Assembly (NCBI GenBank): GCA_016721115.1
Contig: JADKIW010000001.1
Location: 1,875,501 to 1,939,500 of the forward strand
DNA length: 64,000 nt
DNA from: Candidatus Defluviilinea proxima
GTDB taxonomy: Bacteria; Chloroflexota; Anaerolineae; Anaerolineales; Villigracilaceae
Direction of reading: 5' to 3'
Positions 1 through 6,967 of the stretch are shown here, piece after piece (the first letter of the stretch is position 1; every line of letters starts with the position of its first letter). The notes under the pieces are model-generated. The model was not told where the DNA came from. It did not search any database and was given only the letters and a program-made list of their open reading frames with translations. The position numbers were made by a program, and so were the translations under genes.

Positions 1-981
1 GTGACTTGGCAAACCTGCATATGCAACCCAATTGACCTTGGGATGTTTCTCTAAAAATTCGGCGACGGCTTGTGCGTTCTTGACGTGCTGGTCCATGCGT
101 AAGGATAAAGTTTCAAGTCCCTGCAGGAAGAACCACGAGGCGATGGGTTGTTGGCATGTGCCGAAATCACGCAGGACCCCAGCACGGGCTTTCGAGATAA
201 ATGCGAGATGCCCGAAATCGTCAGCGTAGACAACGTCATGGTAGGAAGGATCAGGCTCGGTGAAGTTGGGGAAGCGTCCGCTTTTTGTCCAATTGAATTT
301 GCCGCTATCCACGATCACACCGCCGATGGATGTGCCATGTCCGCCGATGAATTTTGTTGTGGAGTGGGTCACGATGTCTGCGCCCCAGTCAAACGGACGA
401 CAAAGATAGGGCGTGGCGAAGGTGTTGTCGATCATCAACGGGATGCCGTGTTCTTTTGCGATGGCGGCGACTTCTTCAAATGGAAAGACGTTGCCAAGCG
501 GGTTGCTGACGGTCTCGCCATAAATGATCTTGGTGTTGGGTTGGATGGCGCGGCGGAAGTTTTCGGGATCGGTGGGGTCAACAAGTGTGACGTTGATACC
601 GATGCGTGGGAAACTATACTTGAATTGTGTGACGGTGCCGCCATAGAGTGTGGATGTGGAGACAATGTGGTCGCCCGCTTCACAGAGGGTCAGGATCGCG
701 GTCATTTGTGCGGCGTGGCCTGATGACACTTCCAATGCGCCGACTCCACCCTCGAGGCTTGCCATGCGAGTCTCGAAGACGTTAGTGGTTGGGTTCGAGA
801 TGCGTGTATAGATGTTGCCTGATTCTTGCAAAGCAAATAGACGTGCGGCGCGCTCCGTGCTTTGCAAGTTGTATGCGGATGTTTGGTAGATGGGGACTGC
901 TTTGCTCCCCGTTGTGGGATCGGATGTGAAGCCTTCGTGAAGTTGGCGGGTGGTGAAACCGAATTTGCGGGGAGTGGTCAT
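1..981 (-). CDS. O-acetylhomoserine sulfhydrylase paralogue (3' end beyond window)
   Basis: Translating the minus strand from the ATG at 981 gives an open frame of 327 codons that runs off the window start. The protein is closely similar to MetY at 2619-3908 along its whole length. It has the N-terminal FGFTTRQLHEGF block, the GHAAQMTAI segment, the IDNTFATPYL motif and the PLP-lysine motif HSTTKFIGGHG. This family makes homocysteine from O-acetylhomoserine and sulfide, in the cytoplasm. It is the last visible gene of the metY-metA-metY series, 158 bp after metA, and the gap holds a structured repeat. Whether this copy prefers sulfide, methanethiol or another nucleophile cannot be read from sequence. 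Confidence 0.93.
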   Translation of the reverse strand, partial: MTTPRKFGFTTRQLHEGFTSDPTTGSKAVPIYQTSAYNLQSTERAARLFALQESGNIYTRISNPTTNVFETRMASLEGGVGALEVSSGHAAQMTAILTLCEAGDHIVSTSTLYGGTVTQFKYSFPRIGINVTLVDPTDPENFRRAIQPNTKIIYGETVSNPLGNVFPFEEVAAIAKEHGIPLMIDNTFATPYLCRPFDWGADIVTHSTTKFIGGHGTSIGGVIVDSGKFNWTKSGRFPNFTEPDPSYHDVVYADDFGHLAFISKARAGVLRDFGTCQQPIASWFFLQGLETLSLRMDQHVKNAQAVAEFLEKHPKVNWVAYAGLPSH

Positions 982-1010
982 GGCAGACGCTTTCTTTATA
1001 AATAACTCGT

Positions 1011-1133
1011 TGGTTGAGTACGAAGGTATCGAAACCAACAGTTACTAGAAATTATCTTGTAACAAAAATCTCTTTGCTTATTGGTGGTTTCGATACGCCT
1101 TTCGCAACGAACGCTCAAGGCTACTCAACCACC
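1011..1133. repeat. Two-hairpin dispersed repeat, copy 1
   Basis: This is an intergenic element with a GGTTGAGTA...ACTCAACC framework and inner arms built on TATCGAAACCA. It matches, in inverted orientation, the element at 39122-39264. A 23-nt core at 1058-1080 is the reverse complement of 39172-39194 with one mismatch. The hairpin at one end is shorter here than in the second copy. It looks like a non-autonomous REP or MITE-like element. Confidence 0.8.
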
Positions 1134-1139
1134 GTACTT

Positions 1140-2081
1140 TTAAAAATCGCTGCGAGTTGAGCCCGTGGGGATCTGGTTCGGGTCATAAGGTGTGACTTGG
1201 TAGACGTAGTAGTTGAGCCAGTTGACGTACAACAAGTTGGCATGTCCACGCCAGCGGACGTGGGGCGTTTGAGTCGGATCGTCGTTGGGATAATAATTTT
1301 TCGGGACGTGAATGGGAAGTCCCTTGTTCACGTCGCGGTCGTATTCTGCTTTAAGTGTGAACGGATCGTATTCGGAGTGCCCCGTGGCGAAGATGTGACG
1401 CCCATCTTTGGAGCCAAGGAGGTACACACCTGCTTCATCGGACTCTGCGAGGATCTGCAATTCGTTGACGGGGTCAATGTCTTGGCGGCGGATCTCGGTG
1501 TGACGGGAGTGGGGGGCGTAGAAAATGTCGTCGAATCCGCGAAGCAGTTTCTCGGTCCGTGAAAGGACGCGATGCTCAAAGACGCCGAACATCTTACGGG
1601 GCAGGTCATATTTCGGGATTCCGTAGCGATGATAAAGCGCGGCTTGTGCTCCCCAACAAATATAGAAATTGGATTCGACGTTTTCCTCAGACCAATCCAT
1701 GATCTGCTTGAGTTCTTCCCAATAATCCACATCTTCGAACTTCATTTGTTCGACAGGCGCACCTGTGATGATGAGACCGTCGAACTTTTGATCCTTGATC
1801 TCTTCGAAAGTGACATAGTGCGTGAGCAGGTGCTCGGCGTCAGTGTTTTTGGATTCGTACGTGGCGGTATGCACCAGGGTCACATCCACCTGCAAAGCGG
1901 AATTGCCAAGCAGGCGCAAGAGTTGAGTTTCAGTGGCGATCTTGGTGGGCATGAGGTTGAGAATCGCCACGCGCATCGGACGGATATCCTGCGTGGAGGC
2001 GCGTTCTTCGCCCATGATAAAGACGTTCTCTTTTTCAAGGATCGCACGTGCGGGAAGTGTGGAAGGGATTTTTACAGGCAT
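1140..2081 (-). CDS. metA: Homoserine O-acyltransferase (MetA family), predicted acetyl-CoA type
   Basis: The 313-residue protein has the MetA family layout: NLMPTKIATETQ near residues 42-53, the catalytic Cys142 in YICWGAQAAL, GFDDIFYAPHSRHTE, and TGHSEYDP near the end. It acylates homoserine, the first committed step to methionine. The residue at the family's specificity position is Glu111 (GAPVEQM). In the MetA family Glu111 has been linked to acetyl-CoA use and Gly111, as in E. coli, to succinyl-CoA use. That fits the O-acetylhomoserine sulfhydrylases on both sides. Acetyl specificity is inferred from this residue and the context. It is probably co-transcribed with metY behind the SAM riboswitch. 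Confidence 0.95.
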   Translation of the reverse strand: MPVKIPSTLPARAILEKENVFIMGEERASTQDIRPMRVAILNLMPTKIATETQLLRLLGNSALQVDVTLVHTATYESKNTDAEHLLTHYVTFEEIKDQKFDGLIITGAPVEQMKFEDVDYWEELKQIMDWSEENVESNFYICWGAQAALYHRYGIPKYDLPRKMFGVFEHRVLSRTEKLLRGFDDIFYAPHSRHTEIRRQDIDPVNELQILAESDEAGVYLLGSKDGRHIFATGHSEYDPFTLKAEYDRDVNKGLPIHVPKNYYPNDDPTQTPHVRWRGHANLLYVNWLNYYVYQVTPYDPNQIPTGSTRSDF

Positions 2082-2089
2082 GGTTTTTA

Positions 2090-2622
2090 AATGCTGATTT
2101 CTGAATGATGAATGATGAATTAGGCGGCTCGGTTTTTCTTTGTGGTTTTTACAGATGCCACAAAGATTGCTGTCAATTCACTTGTCTCTTTCTGAAGGTC
2201 GCCAAGCCTTTCGGCTGGCACAATGTTGCTCTCGGTAAGGAGTTCAAGCCAGTATCCAGTTTCATCCAGCTCTTGTAAACTACCTTCCATTTTGTTGATG
2301 AAGTCTGATTGAGATTTTGCACGGCAGGCTTCACGATATTGTGCCCCAACTGATGTTCCGCTGCGTAGGACTTGCTTTCCAATCACTTGCGCCTCGCCAC
2401 TTTTCGGAAGGGCTTGATACAACTTAATGATACGTAGTGCATAAGCCTTGGTCCGATTTTTCAGATCAGTTGGGTCGTACGGCATAATTAATTCCTGAGA
2501 GTGTCTGGCAAATTACTGATTGACCTCTTGCAAAAGCCTGCAATCCTCGTTCATGCATTTGGATATTTTGCGACTTTTGCAAGAGGTTTATTCATCATTT
2601 CTCAATCAGCATTCATCATTAG
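2090..2622. repeat. Imperfect inverted repeats flanking the four-helix-bundle gene
   Basis: A 24-nt segment at 2090-2113, containing AATGCTGATT and ATGATGAAT, recurs as its reverse complement at 2590-2613 with 20 of 24 positions matching. The two copies bracket the gene at 2120-2485. An additional 14-bp inverted pair (ACCTCTTGCAAAAG at about 2522-2535 and its complement at about 2574-2587) lies between the gene's start and metY. The layout resembles a small inserted cassette, though no transposase is present. Confidence 0.6.
2120..2485 (-). CDS. Four-helix bundle protein (23S rRNA intervening-sequence type)
   Basis: This 121-residue protein has the signature of the four-helix-bundle family often found in 23S rRNA intervening sequences: an opening DLKNRTKAYALRIIKLY helix, then QVLRSGTSVGAQYREACRAKS, then DFINKMEGSLQELDETGYWLELL. 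The molecular role of the family is unsettled. Here it is not in an rRNA gene but inserted between metY and metA. It is flanked by imperfect inverted repeats, which suggests it moved in as a cassette. The operon reading direction is preserved, so it is probably transcribed with the met genes. Nothing in the sequence ties it to methionine synthesis. Confidence 0.85.
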   Translation of the reverse strand: MPYDPTDLKNRTKAYALRIIKLYQALPKSGEAQVIGKQVLRSGTSVGAQYREACRAKSQSDFINKMEGSLQELDETGYWLELLTESNIVPAERLGDLQKETSELTAIFVASVKTTKKNRAA

Positions 2623-3908
2623 CCGAGCGCTTGCTCCAGATCCCACTTGATGTCTTCGAAGTCTTCGAGACCGATGCTCAAGCGGATGAAATCGGGGCTC
2701 ACGCCAGCCGAGATCTGATCTTCGGCGCTGAGTTGACTGTGTGTGGTCGTGGCAGGGTGAATGGCAAGACTGCGTGCATCACCGACGTTGGCAAGGTGGC
2801 TGAAGAGTTGCAGACTTTCGATGAACTTCTTGCCAGCTTCCACGCCGCCTTTGATACCGAAGCCGAGGATTGCGCCTGCGCCTTTGGGTAAATATTTCTT
2901 GGCGAGAGCGTAATCGGGGTGACTCTTGAGACCGGGGTATTTGACCCAACTGACTTTCGGATGAGCCTCAAGGAACTCAGCAACGGCTTGCGCGTTCTGT
3001 ACGTGACGTTCCATGCGCAGGCTCAATGTTTCGATGCCCTGAATGGTCTGCCAGGAGTTGAACGGTGACTGGCACGCGCCGATGTCGCGCAACACGTGTA
3101 CACGCGCTTTGATGGCGAATGGGGGAAGTCCCGCCGCAGCGATGGAGGAATACACCAAGCCGTGATACGAAGGATCGGGAGTGTTGAAGTTTGCGAACTT
3201 GCCGTTGCTCCAATCGTAGTTGCCGCCATCCACAATAATGCCGCCGATGGATGTGCCGTGCCCGGCAATGAACTTGGTGGTGGAATGCGTGATGATGTGT
3301 GCGCCCCATTCGAACGGGCGGAAGAGATACGGCGTGGCGAAGGTGTTATCGATCATCAACACGAGCTTGTGTTTGTTGGCGATCGCGGCAACTTCCTCGA
3401 AGGGGAACACGGAAATATCGGGGTTGCCCAAGGTCTCGCCGTAGATGATCTTGGTGTTCGGCTTGATTGCTGCTTCGAAATTCTTCGGGTTGGTTGGGTC
3501 AACGAACGTGACGTCAATTCCCAGATTGGGCAGGGTGTACTTGAACTGGTTGTACGTTCCGCCATACAAACGTGACGATGAAACGATGTGGTCACCTGCG
3601 TTGCACAAGGTAAAGATTGCCTGTGCTTGCGCGGCATGACCAGAGCTTGCGGCGAGTGCGGCAACACCGCCTTCGAGATCGGCAATGCGTTGTTCGAGCA
3701 CATCGGTGGTTGGGTTCATCAAACGGGTGTAGATGTTTCCCAACTCTTTGAGTGCGAACAAATTAGCGGCATGTTCTGTGCTCTTGAACTGATAACTCGT
3801 TGTTTGATACAACGGCACCGCACGACTCCCTGTGGTGGGGTCGGGTGTGTATCCCGCGTGTAACTGGCGGGTGGCGAAACCTAACTTGCGATCTTTGATA
3901 CTGGACAT
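2619..3908 (-). CDS. metY: O-acetylhomoserine sulfhydrylase
   Basis: The 429-residue fold-type I PLP enzyme condenses O-acetylhomoserine with sulfide to give homocysteine. The PLP lysine is Lys212 in HSTTKFIAGHG. The phosphate-binding SSGHAAQAQA segment (residues 88-97) and the IDNTFATPYLFRP block (187-199) are typical of the MetY subgroup. The start codon has a strong AGAGGAG ribosome-binding site eight bases upstream. It is the first gene after the SAM riboswitch and its terminator, so it should be made only when SAM is scarce. A close paralogue follows metA at 1-981, which is unusual because one copy is normally enough. Confidence 0.96.
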   Translation of the reverse strand: MSSIKDRKLGFATRQLHAGYTPDPTTGSRAVPLYQTTSYQFKSTEHAANLFALKELGNIYTRLMNPTTDVLEQRIADLEGGVAALAASSGHAAQAQAIFTLCNAGDHIVSSSRLYGGTYNQFKYTLPNLGIDVTFVDPTNPKNFEAAIKPNTKIIYGETLGNPDISVFPFEEVAAIANKHKLVLMIDNTFATPYLFRPFEWGAHIITHSTTKFIAGHGTSIGGIIVDGGNYDWSNGKFANFNTPDPSYHGLVYSSIAAAGLPPFAIKARVHVLRDIGACQSPFNSWQTIQGIETLSLRMERHVQNAQAVAEFLEAHPKVSWVKYPGLKSHPDYALAKKYLPKGAGAILGFGIKGGVEAGKKFIESLQLFSHLANVGDARSLAIHPATTTHSQLSAEDQISAGVSPDFIRLSIGLEDFEDIKWDLEQALG

Positions 3909-3972
3909 TTTAGAAACTCCTCTTTAAAGTTTTATCGCCCACAGAAGAGGTATGCATCCCCTTTAGGGGATT

Positions 3973-4007
3973 AAAAAATTTACCTCTTCTGAAAGTACAA
4001 GAAGAGG
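3973..4007 (-). terminator. Expression-platform terminator of the SAM riboswitch
   Basis: On the minus strand an eight-base-pair stem CCTCTTCT/AGAAGAGG with a nine-base loop is followed by TAAATTTTTT. It lies between the riboswitch aptamer and metY, as expected for an S-box that terminates transcription when SAM is bound. Confidence 0.85.
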
Positions 4008-4023
4008 CATAAGACTATACCGT

Positions 4024-4143
4024 CCTCTCATCTTCCAGATATGAATGACACACGCCATTCTTATTTGCCGAATTTGGCACCATAACAATTGTCTGGTTGC
4101 CGAGGCTTCAAAGGGTCGGTCCCTCCGCCTCTCTGGATAAGAG
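4024..4143 (-). ncRNA. SAM-I (S-box) riboswitch
   Basis: Read on the minus strand, the segment has the S-box landmarks in order: CTCTTATCCAGAGAGGCGGA, GGGACCGACCCTTTGAAGCC, CGGCAACC, GGTGCCAAATTC, and the closing GAAGATGAGAGG that pairs with the opening CTCTTATC. S-box RNAs bind S-adenosylmethionine and switch off methionine genes. It sits directly upstream of a terminator and metY. The match is to known conserved S-box blocks and was made by eye. Confidence 0.95.
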
Positions 4144-4152
4144 CGAATATTT

Positions 4153-4192
4153 AATTGGGCGGGTTATATCATGCCGATGAAAGATGTGTCAA
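4153..4192 (-). promoter_or_regulatory. Promoter of the met operon
   Basis: On the minus strand TTGACA (4192-4187) is followed after 18 bases by TATAAC (4168-4163). Immediately downstream is CCGCCCAATT, close to the box that follows the -10 of the lysC, aro and trp promoters in this window. The -35 lies only about seven bases beyond the asd stop codon. Confidence 0.7.
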
Positions 4193-4198
4193 GGGCAT

Positions 4199-5260
4199 TT
4201 ACAATAAACTTTCGTTAACGAGCAATTCTGCATTGTAAATGGATGCACCTGCCGCACCACGAATCGTATTGTGTGAAAGCACAACAAATTTAAGATCAAG
4301 GATGGGATCTCTTCGCACGCGGCCTACTACGGTCGTCATGCCTTTTCCTGCCAAGCGGTCGAGTCTCGGCTGAGGGCGATCCGCTTCATCTCTGACCTCG
4401 ATAGCTGGTCGCGGTGACGACGGCAGTTCCCTCGCTGATAGTGGAGCTGTGTACTCACGCAATGCTTGTATCGCAACTTCAGGCTCAACAGACTTATCGA
4501 GTTGCACACTCGCACAAACCGTATGTCCATCAATGACAGCCACACGATTCGTGTGTGCGCTGAATTGAATGTTCGCCAATTCGATTTTGTCGTTATTGAA
4601 TTTGCCAAGCATCTTGCGTGGTTCCCATTCCACTTTTTCTTCTTCGCCGCCGTTGCCGACGTTGGGAATCACATTGTCCATAATATCAAGCGAAGGGACG
4701 CCAGGGTAACCCGCTCCTGAAAGTGCCTGCATCGAAACCATGAAAACTTTTTTCACACCGAATGCATTATCGAGAGCCTTCAGCGCGATCGTGAGACCCG
4801 TGCTCGTGCAATTCGGGTTCGTGACGATACATCCGCTCCAACCTTTGTTCTGGCGTTGTGCTTTGATGAGTTGAATGTGATCGGCGTTGATCTCAGGCAG
4901 GAGCAATGGCACATCTTCGCCGCGCCGATAGGATGACGCATTCGAACACACTGCCGAACCTGCTTTTGCAAATTGTGGTTCAAGTTCGGTTGCTATTTCT
5001 GTGTGAAGAGCAGAAAAAACGATCTTTGCCTGCACGGCATCCGTGTTGGCAGGGACGATGACCATGTCCTTGGCGTAATCGGGCATGGGCGTATCGAGCA
5101 CCCAGCGAGTAGCTTCTGCATATTTCTTTCCCGCAGAACGATCAGAGGCGGCAAGTGCAACCACTTTGAACCAGGGATGATTATCCAGCAATGAAATGAA
5201 TCGTTGACCAACAGAACCCGTCGCGCCAAGCACGGCTACGGGGATGGGGGATTGGGGCAT
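4199..5260 (-). CDS. asd: Aspartate-semialdehyde dehydrogenase
   Basis: The 353-residue enzyme reduces aspartyl phosphate to aspartate semialdehyde with NADPH, feeding threonine, methionine and lysine synthesis. It has the nucleotide-binding GATGSVGQR loop at residues 12-20, the SNASSYRR phosphate-binding segment, and the catalytic Cys151 in VTNPNC. A GAGYPG motif and a C-terminal region typical of the archaeal/fungal-like subgroup are also visible. It follows lysC after 57 bp that contain a perfect 28-bp palindrome. The two are probably one transcript controlled by the lysC attenuator. Confidence 0.96.
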   Translation of the reverse strand: MPQSPIPVAVLGATGSVGQRFISLLDNHPWFKVVALAASDRSAGKKYAEATRWVLDTPMPDYAKDMVIVPANTDAVQAKIVFSALHTEIATELEPQFAKAGSAVCSNASSYRRGEDVPLLLPEINADHIQLIKAQRQNKGWSGCIVTNPNCTSTGLTIALKALDNAFGVKKVFMVSMQALSGAGYPGVPSLDIMDNVIPNVGNGGEEEKVEWEPRKMLGKFNNDKIELANIQFSAHTNRVAVIDGHTVCASVQLDKSVEPEVAIQALREYTAPLSARELPSSPRPAIEVRDEADRPQPRLDRLAGKGMTTVVGRVRRDPILDLKFVVLSHNTIRGAAGASIYNAELLVNESLL

Positions 5261-5286
5261 GATGATTTCTCCTTTGATTTCTTTAT

Positions 5287-5314
5287 GTAGGGGCGACCAG
5301 CTGGTCGCCCCTAC
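5287..5314. repeat. 28-bp perfect palindrome (GTAGGGGCG family)
   Basis: The half-site GTAGGGGCGACCAG is followed directly by its exact complement, between lysC and asd. Related palindromes occur at 13411-13434, 22498-22569, 46098-46172 and, inside a coding frame, 41639-41666. Confidence 0.85.
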
Positions 5315-5317
5315 GTG

Positions 5318-6733
5318 TTATTGAATAATTAATTCATGCAACGCTTTCACGGCACCTTCCGTATCCGCCGAATCTACAACGAGACTGATGGATACTTCCG
5401 ATGAGCCCTGCGCGATGGCTAGGATGTTGATGTCGGTTTCGCCGAGTTGGCTAAAGACCTTACCCGAAACACCGGGCGTGTGCCGCATCCCTGAGCCGAC
5501 GACGGTAATGATCGAAACATCTTCGGTTGACCAGACGCGGTCAATGTCTTCGTCTTTGATCTCTTCAGCAAATGCGTTTTCAAGCGCCGATAACACTGTG
5601 GGGCCAAGTTCGGATGGTACAGCAAAACAAATGGATTGTTCCGATGAAGCCTGTGTAATGAGCGGGACACTTGTGCCTGTTGAAGCCACCGCACCGAATG
5701 CGCGTGCCGCCACGCCAGGGACGCCAAGCATGCCACGGCCTTCGATTGTGATCAATCTTTGTTTGCGGATGGCAGTCACTGCTTTGACGACTTTGCCATT
5801 GACTTTGCCATTGCTTTTGCTGGCGATCAATCTTGTGCCTGGGTGACTCGGGTTGAACGTATTACAGATTCGTAGACCGATCCCTGCGTCCACTACTGGG
5901 CGGATGGTTTTAGGGTGCAGGACTTTCGCTCCGTAGTAGGCAAGCTCAGCGATCTCACTGTAACTGATCTCTGGCAAAGTGACTGCATTTGGCACAATGC
6001 GTGGGTCGGTGGTCATGACGCCATCCACGTCTGTCCAGATCCAGACATCGTCAGCAGGGAGGACGGAGCCGATGATCGCGGCGGAATAATCGCTTCCTCC
6101 TCGGCCGAGAGTTGTGATCACGCCTTCGGGTGTTGCGCCGATGAAGCCTGTTGTGATGGGGACAATGTCTTTATCCAACAATGGATTCAAGAGAGCTCTA
6201 GTTTTTTCGGTTGTAACTTTGAAGTCGGGGTGGGCGTTCTGAAAGTGGTCGTTGGTTACTACAAACTCGGAGGACTGAATGGCTTGGGCTTTTATCCCAT
6301 CACTGTTTGCCACTGCCGCCAATAAATGGATGCTCATTCGTTCACCTATCGAGGCAACTGCGTCCATGGCGCGCGGGCTGGCTTCACCAAGGACAGCCAT
6401 CGCGCTACACAGGTTCACAAACGAAAGGATCAATGCGTTGATCTTTTGTTTTGCCTGCTCACGAAGGCTTTCGTCTTTGACGAGCGCATCGAGGGCGTCG
6501 AAGTGTTTTTGTCTCAGCGTGGATTCGGCTTGGGGCAACGAATCAGCCAACCCTTGCGAAGCTGAAGCGGCTGAGTCCAATAGTAGATTCGTCACGCCCG
6601 CCATGGCAGATGTTACAACGACGACTCTGTCCCAATCCTTTTTTGCATCTCGAATGATCTGGGTTGCGTTCGTGAGCGCATTGGCAGACCCAACGGATGT
6701 TCCTCCAAATTTCATTACAAGTGTTTTTGACAT
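5318..6733 (-). CDS. lysC: Aspartate kinase
   Basis: This 471-residue monofunctional aspartokinase catalyses the first step of the aspartate family pathway. The N-terminal kinase motif KFGGTSVGSA is at residues 8-17, and TTLGRGGSDYSAA marks the nucleotide site. Two ACT-like regulatory modules occupy the C-terminal 150 residues (ITIEGRGMLG, and ITVVGSGMRHTPG). The start has an AAGGAG site. It sits downstream of a Thr-rich leader peptide and a terminator, so its expression is probably tuned by threonyl-tRNA charging. A small internal duplication NGKVNGKV is visible near residue 310. Confidence 0.96.
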   Translation of the reverse strand: MSKTLVMKFGGTSVGSANALTNATQIIRDAKKDWDRVVVVTSAMAGVTNLLLDSAASASQGLADSLPQAESTLRQKHFDALDALVKDESLREQAKQKINALILSFVNLCSAMAVLGEASPRAMDAVASIGERMSIHLLAAVANSDGIKAQAIQSSEFVVTNDHFQNAHPDFKVTTEKTRALLNPLLDKDIVPITTGFIGATPEGVITTLGRGGSDYSAAIIGSVLPADDVWIWTDVDGVMTTDPRIVPNAVTLPEISYSEIAELAYYGAKVLHPKTIRPVVDAGIGLRICNTFNPSHPGTRLIASKSNGKVNGKVVKAVTAIRKQRLITIEGRGMLGVPGVAARAFGAVASTGTSVPLITQASSEQSICFAVPSELGPTVLSALENAFAEEIKDEDIDRVWSTEDVSIITVVGSGMRHTPGVSGKVFSQLGETDINILAIAQGSSEVSISLVVDSADTEGAVKALHELIIQ

Positions 6734-6744
6734 AATGGCTCCTT

Positions 6745-6777
6745 AGACTTCCGAAGTCTCAAAGACTTCGGAAGTCT
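6745..6777. repeat. Perfect hairpin between attenuator and lysC
   Basis: AGACTTCCGAAGTCT at 6745-6759 and AGACTTCGGAAGTCT at 6763-6777 form an uninterrupted inverted pair with a three-base loop. It lies between the attenuator terminator and the lysC ribosome-binding site. There is no U-run, so it is a palindromic repeat or mRNA-stabilising stem rather than a terminator. Confidence 0.75.
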
Positions 6778-6783
6778 GTGCAA

Positions 6784-6812
6784 AATAAAACGCCTCACGT
6801 TTCCGTGAGGCG
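6784..6812 (-). terminator. Attenuator terminator upstream of lysC
   Basis: Minus-strand stem CGCCTCACG/CGTGAGGCG with a GAAA tetraloop, followed by TTTTATTTT. Its 5' arm can instead pair over ten bases with CCGTGAGGCG inside the leader-peptide codons (6861-6870), which is the expected antiterminator. Confidence 0.88.
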
Positions 6813-6839
6813 CTGTGTGTTTCGATAACCTTGCTTCGG

Positions 6840-6926
6840 TTATTTTCTTCCATGCACAATCGCCTCACGGTGCGTACCGGAGGTAGTTGTGGACATGGTC
6901 ATACCGAAGAAGTGGTGTTTGTTCAT
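6840..6926 (-). CDS. Thr-rich leader peptide of the lysC-asd attenuator
   Basis: A 28-codon ORF starts ten bases after the -10 box and ends 28 bases before the attenuator terminator. It contains five threonines, four clustered (STTTSGT at residues 12-18), and Met at 1, 9 and 11. This resembles thr operon leader peptides, where ribosome stalling at Thr codons frees a downstream antiterminator. Codons 18-22 contain the segment that can pair with the terminator's 5' arm. No Shine-Dalgarno fits between promoter and ATG, so the peptide is probably translated from a leaderless or near-leaderless mRNA. Regulation by threonine is inferred from codon content. Confidence 0.82.
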   Translation of the reverse strand: MNKHHFFGMTMSTTTSGTHREAIVHGRK

Positions 6927-6936
6927 GTTGGGCGGT

Positions 6937-6965
6937 ATTCTATGCCAGTGACGGAAATGAGTCAA
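6937..6965 (-). promoter_or_regulatory. Promoter of lysC-asd
   Basis: On the minus strand TTGACT (6965-6960), a 17-base spacer and TAGAAT (6942-6937). The next ten bases, ACCGCCCAAC, lead straight into the leader peptide ATG. The same arrangement, 9 of 10 bases identical, precedes the aro leader peptide at 44425. Confidence 0.85.
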
Positions 6966-6967
6966 GG

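Noticed and set aside
148..723. Plus-strand ORFs opposite metY and similar long shadow frames
   Set aside because: They lie opposite well-conserved genes and have no recognisable domains or ribosome-binding sites.
6745..6777. Terminator just upstream of lysC
   Set aside because: The hairpin is perfect but lacks a U-run. The attenuator terminator is the separate stem at 6784-6812.
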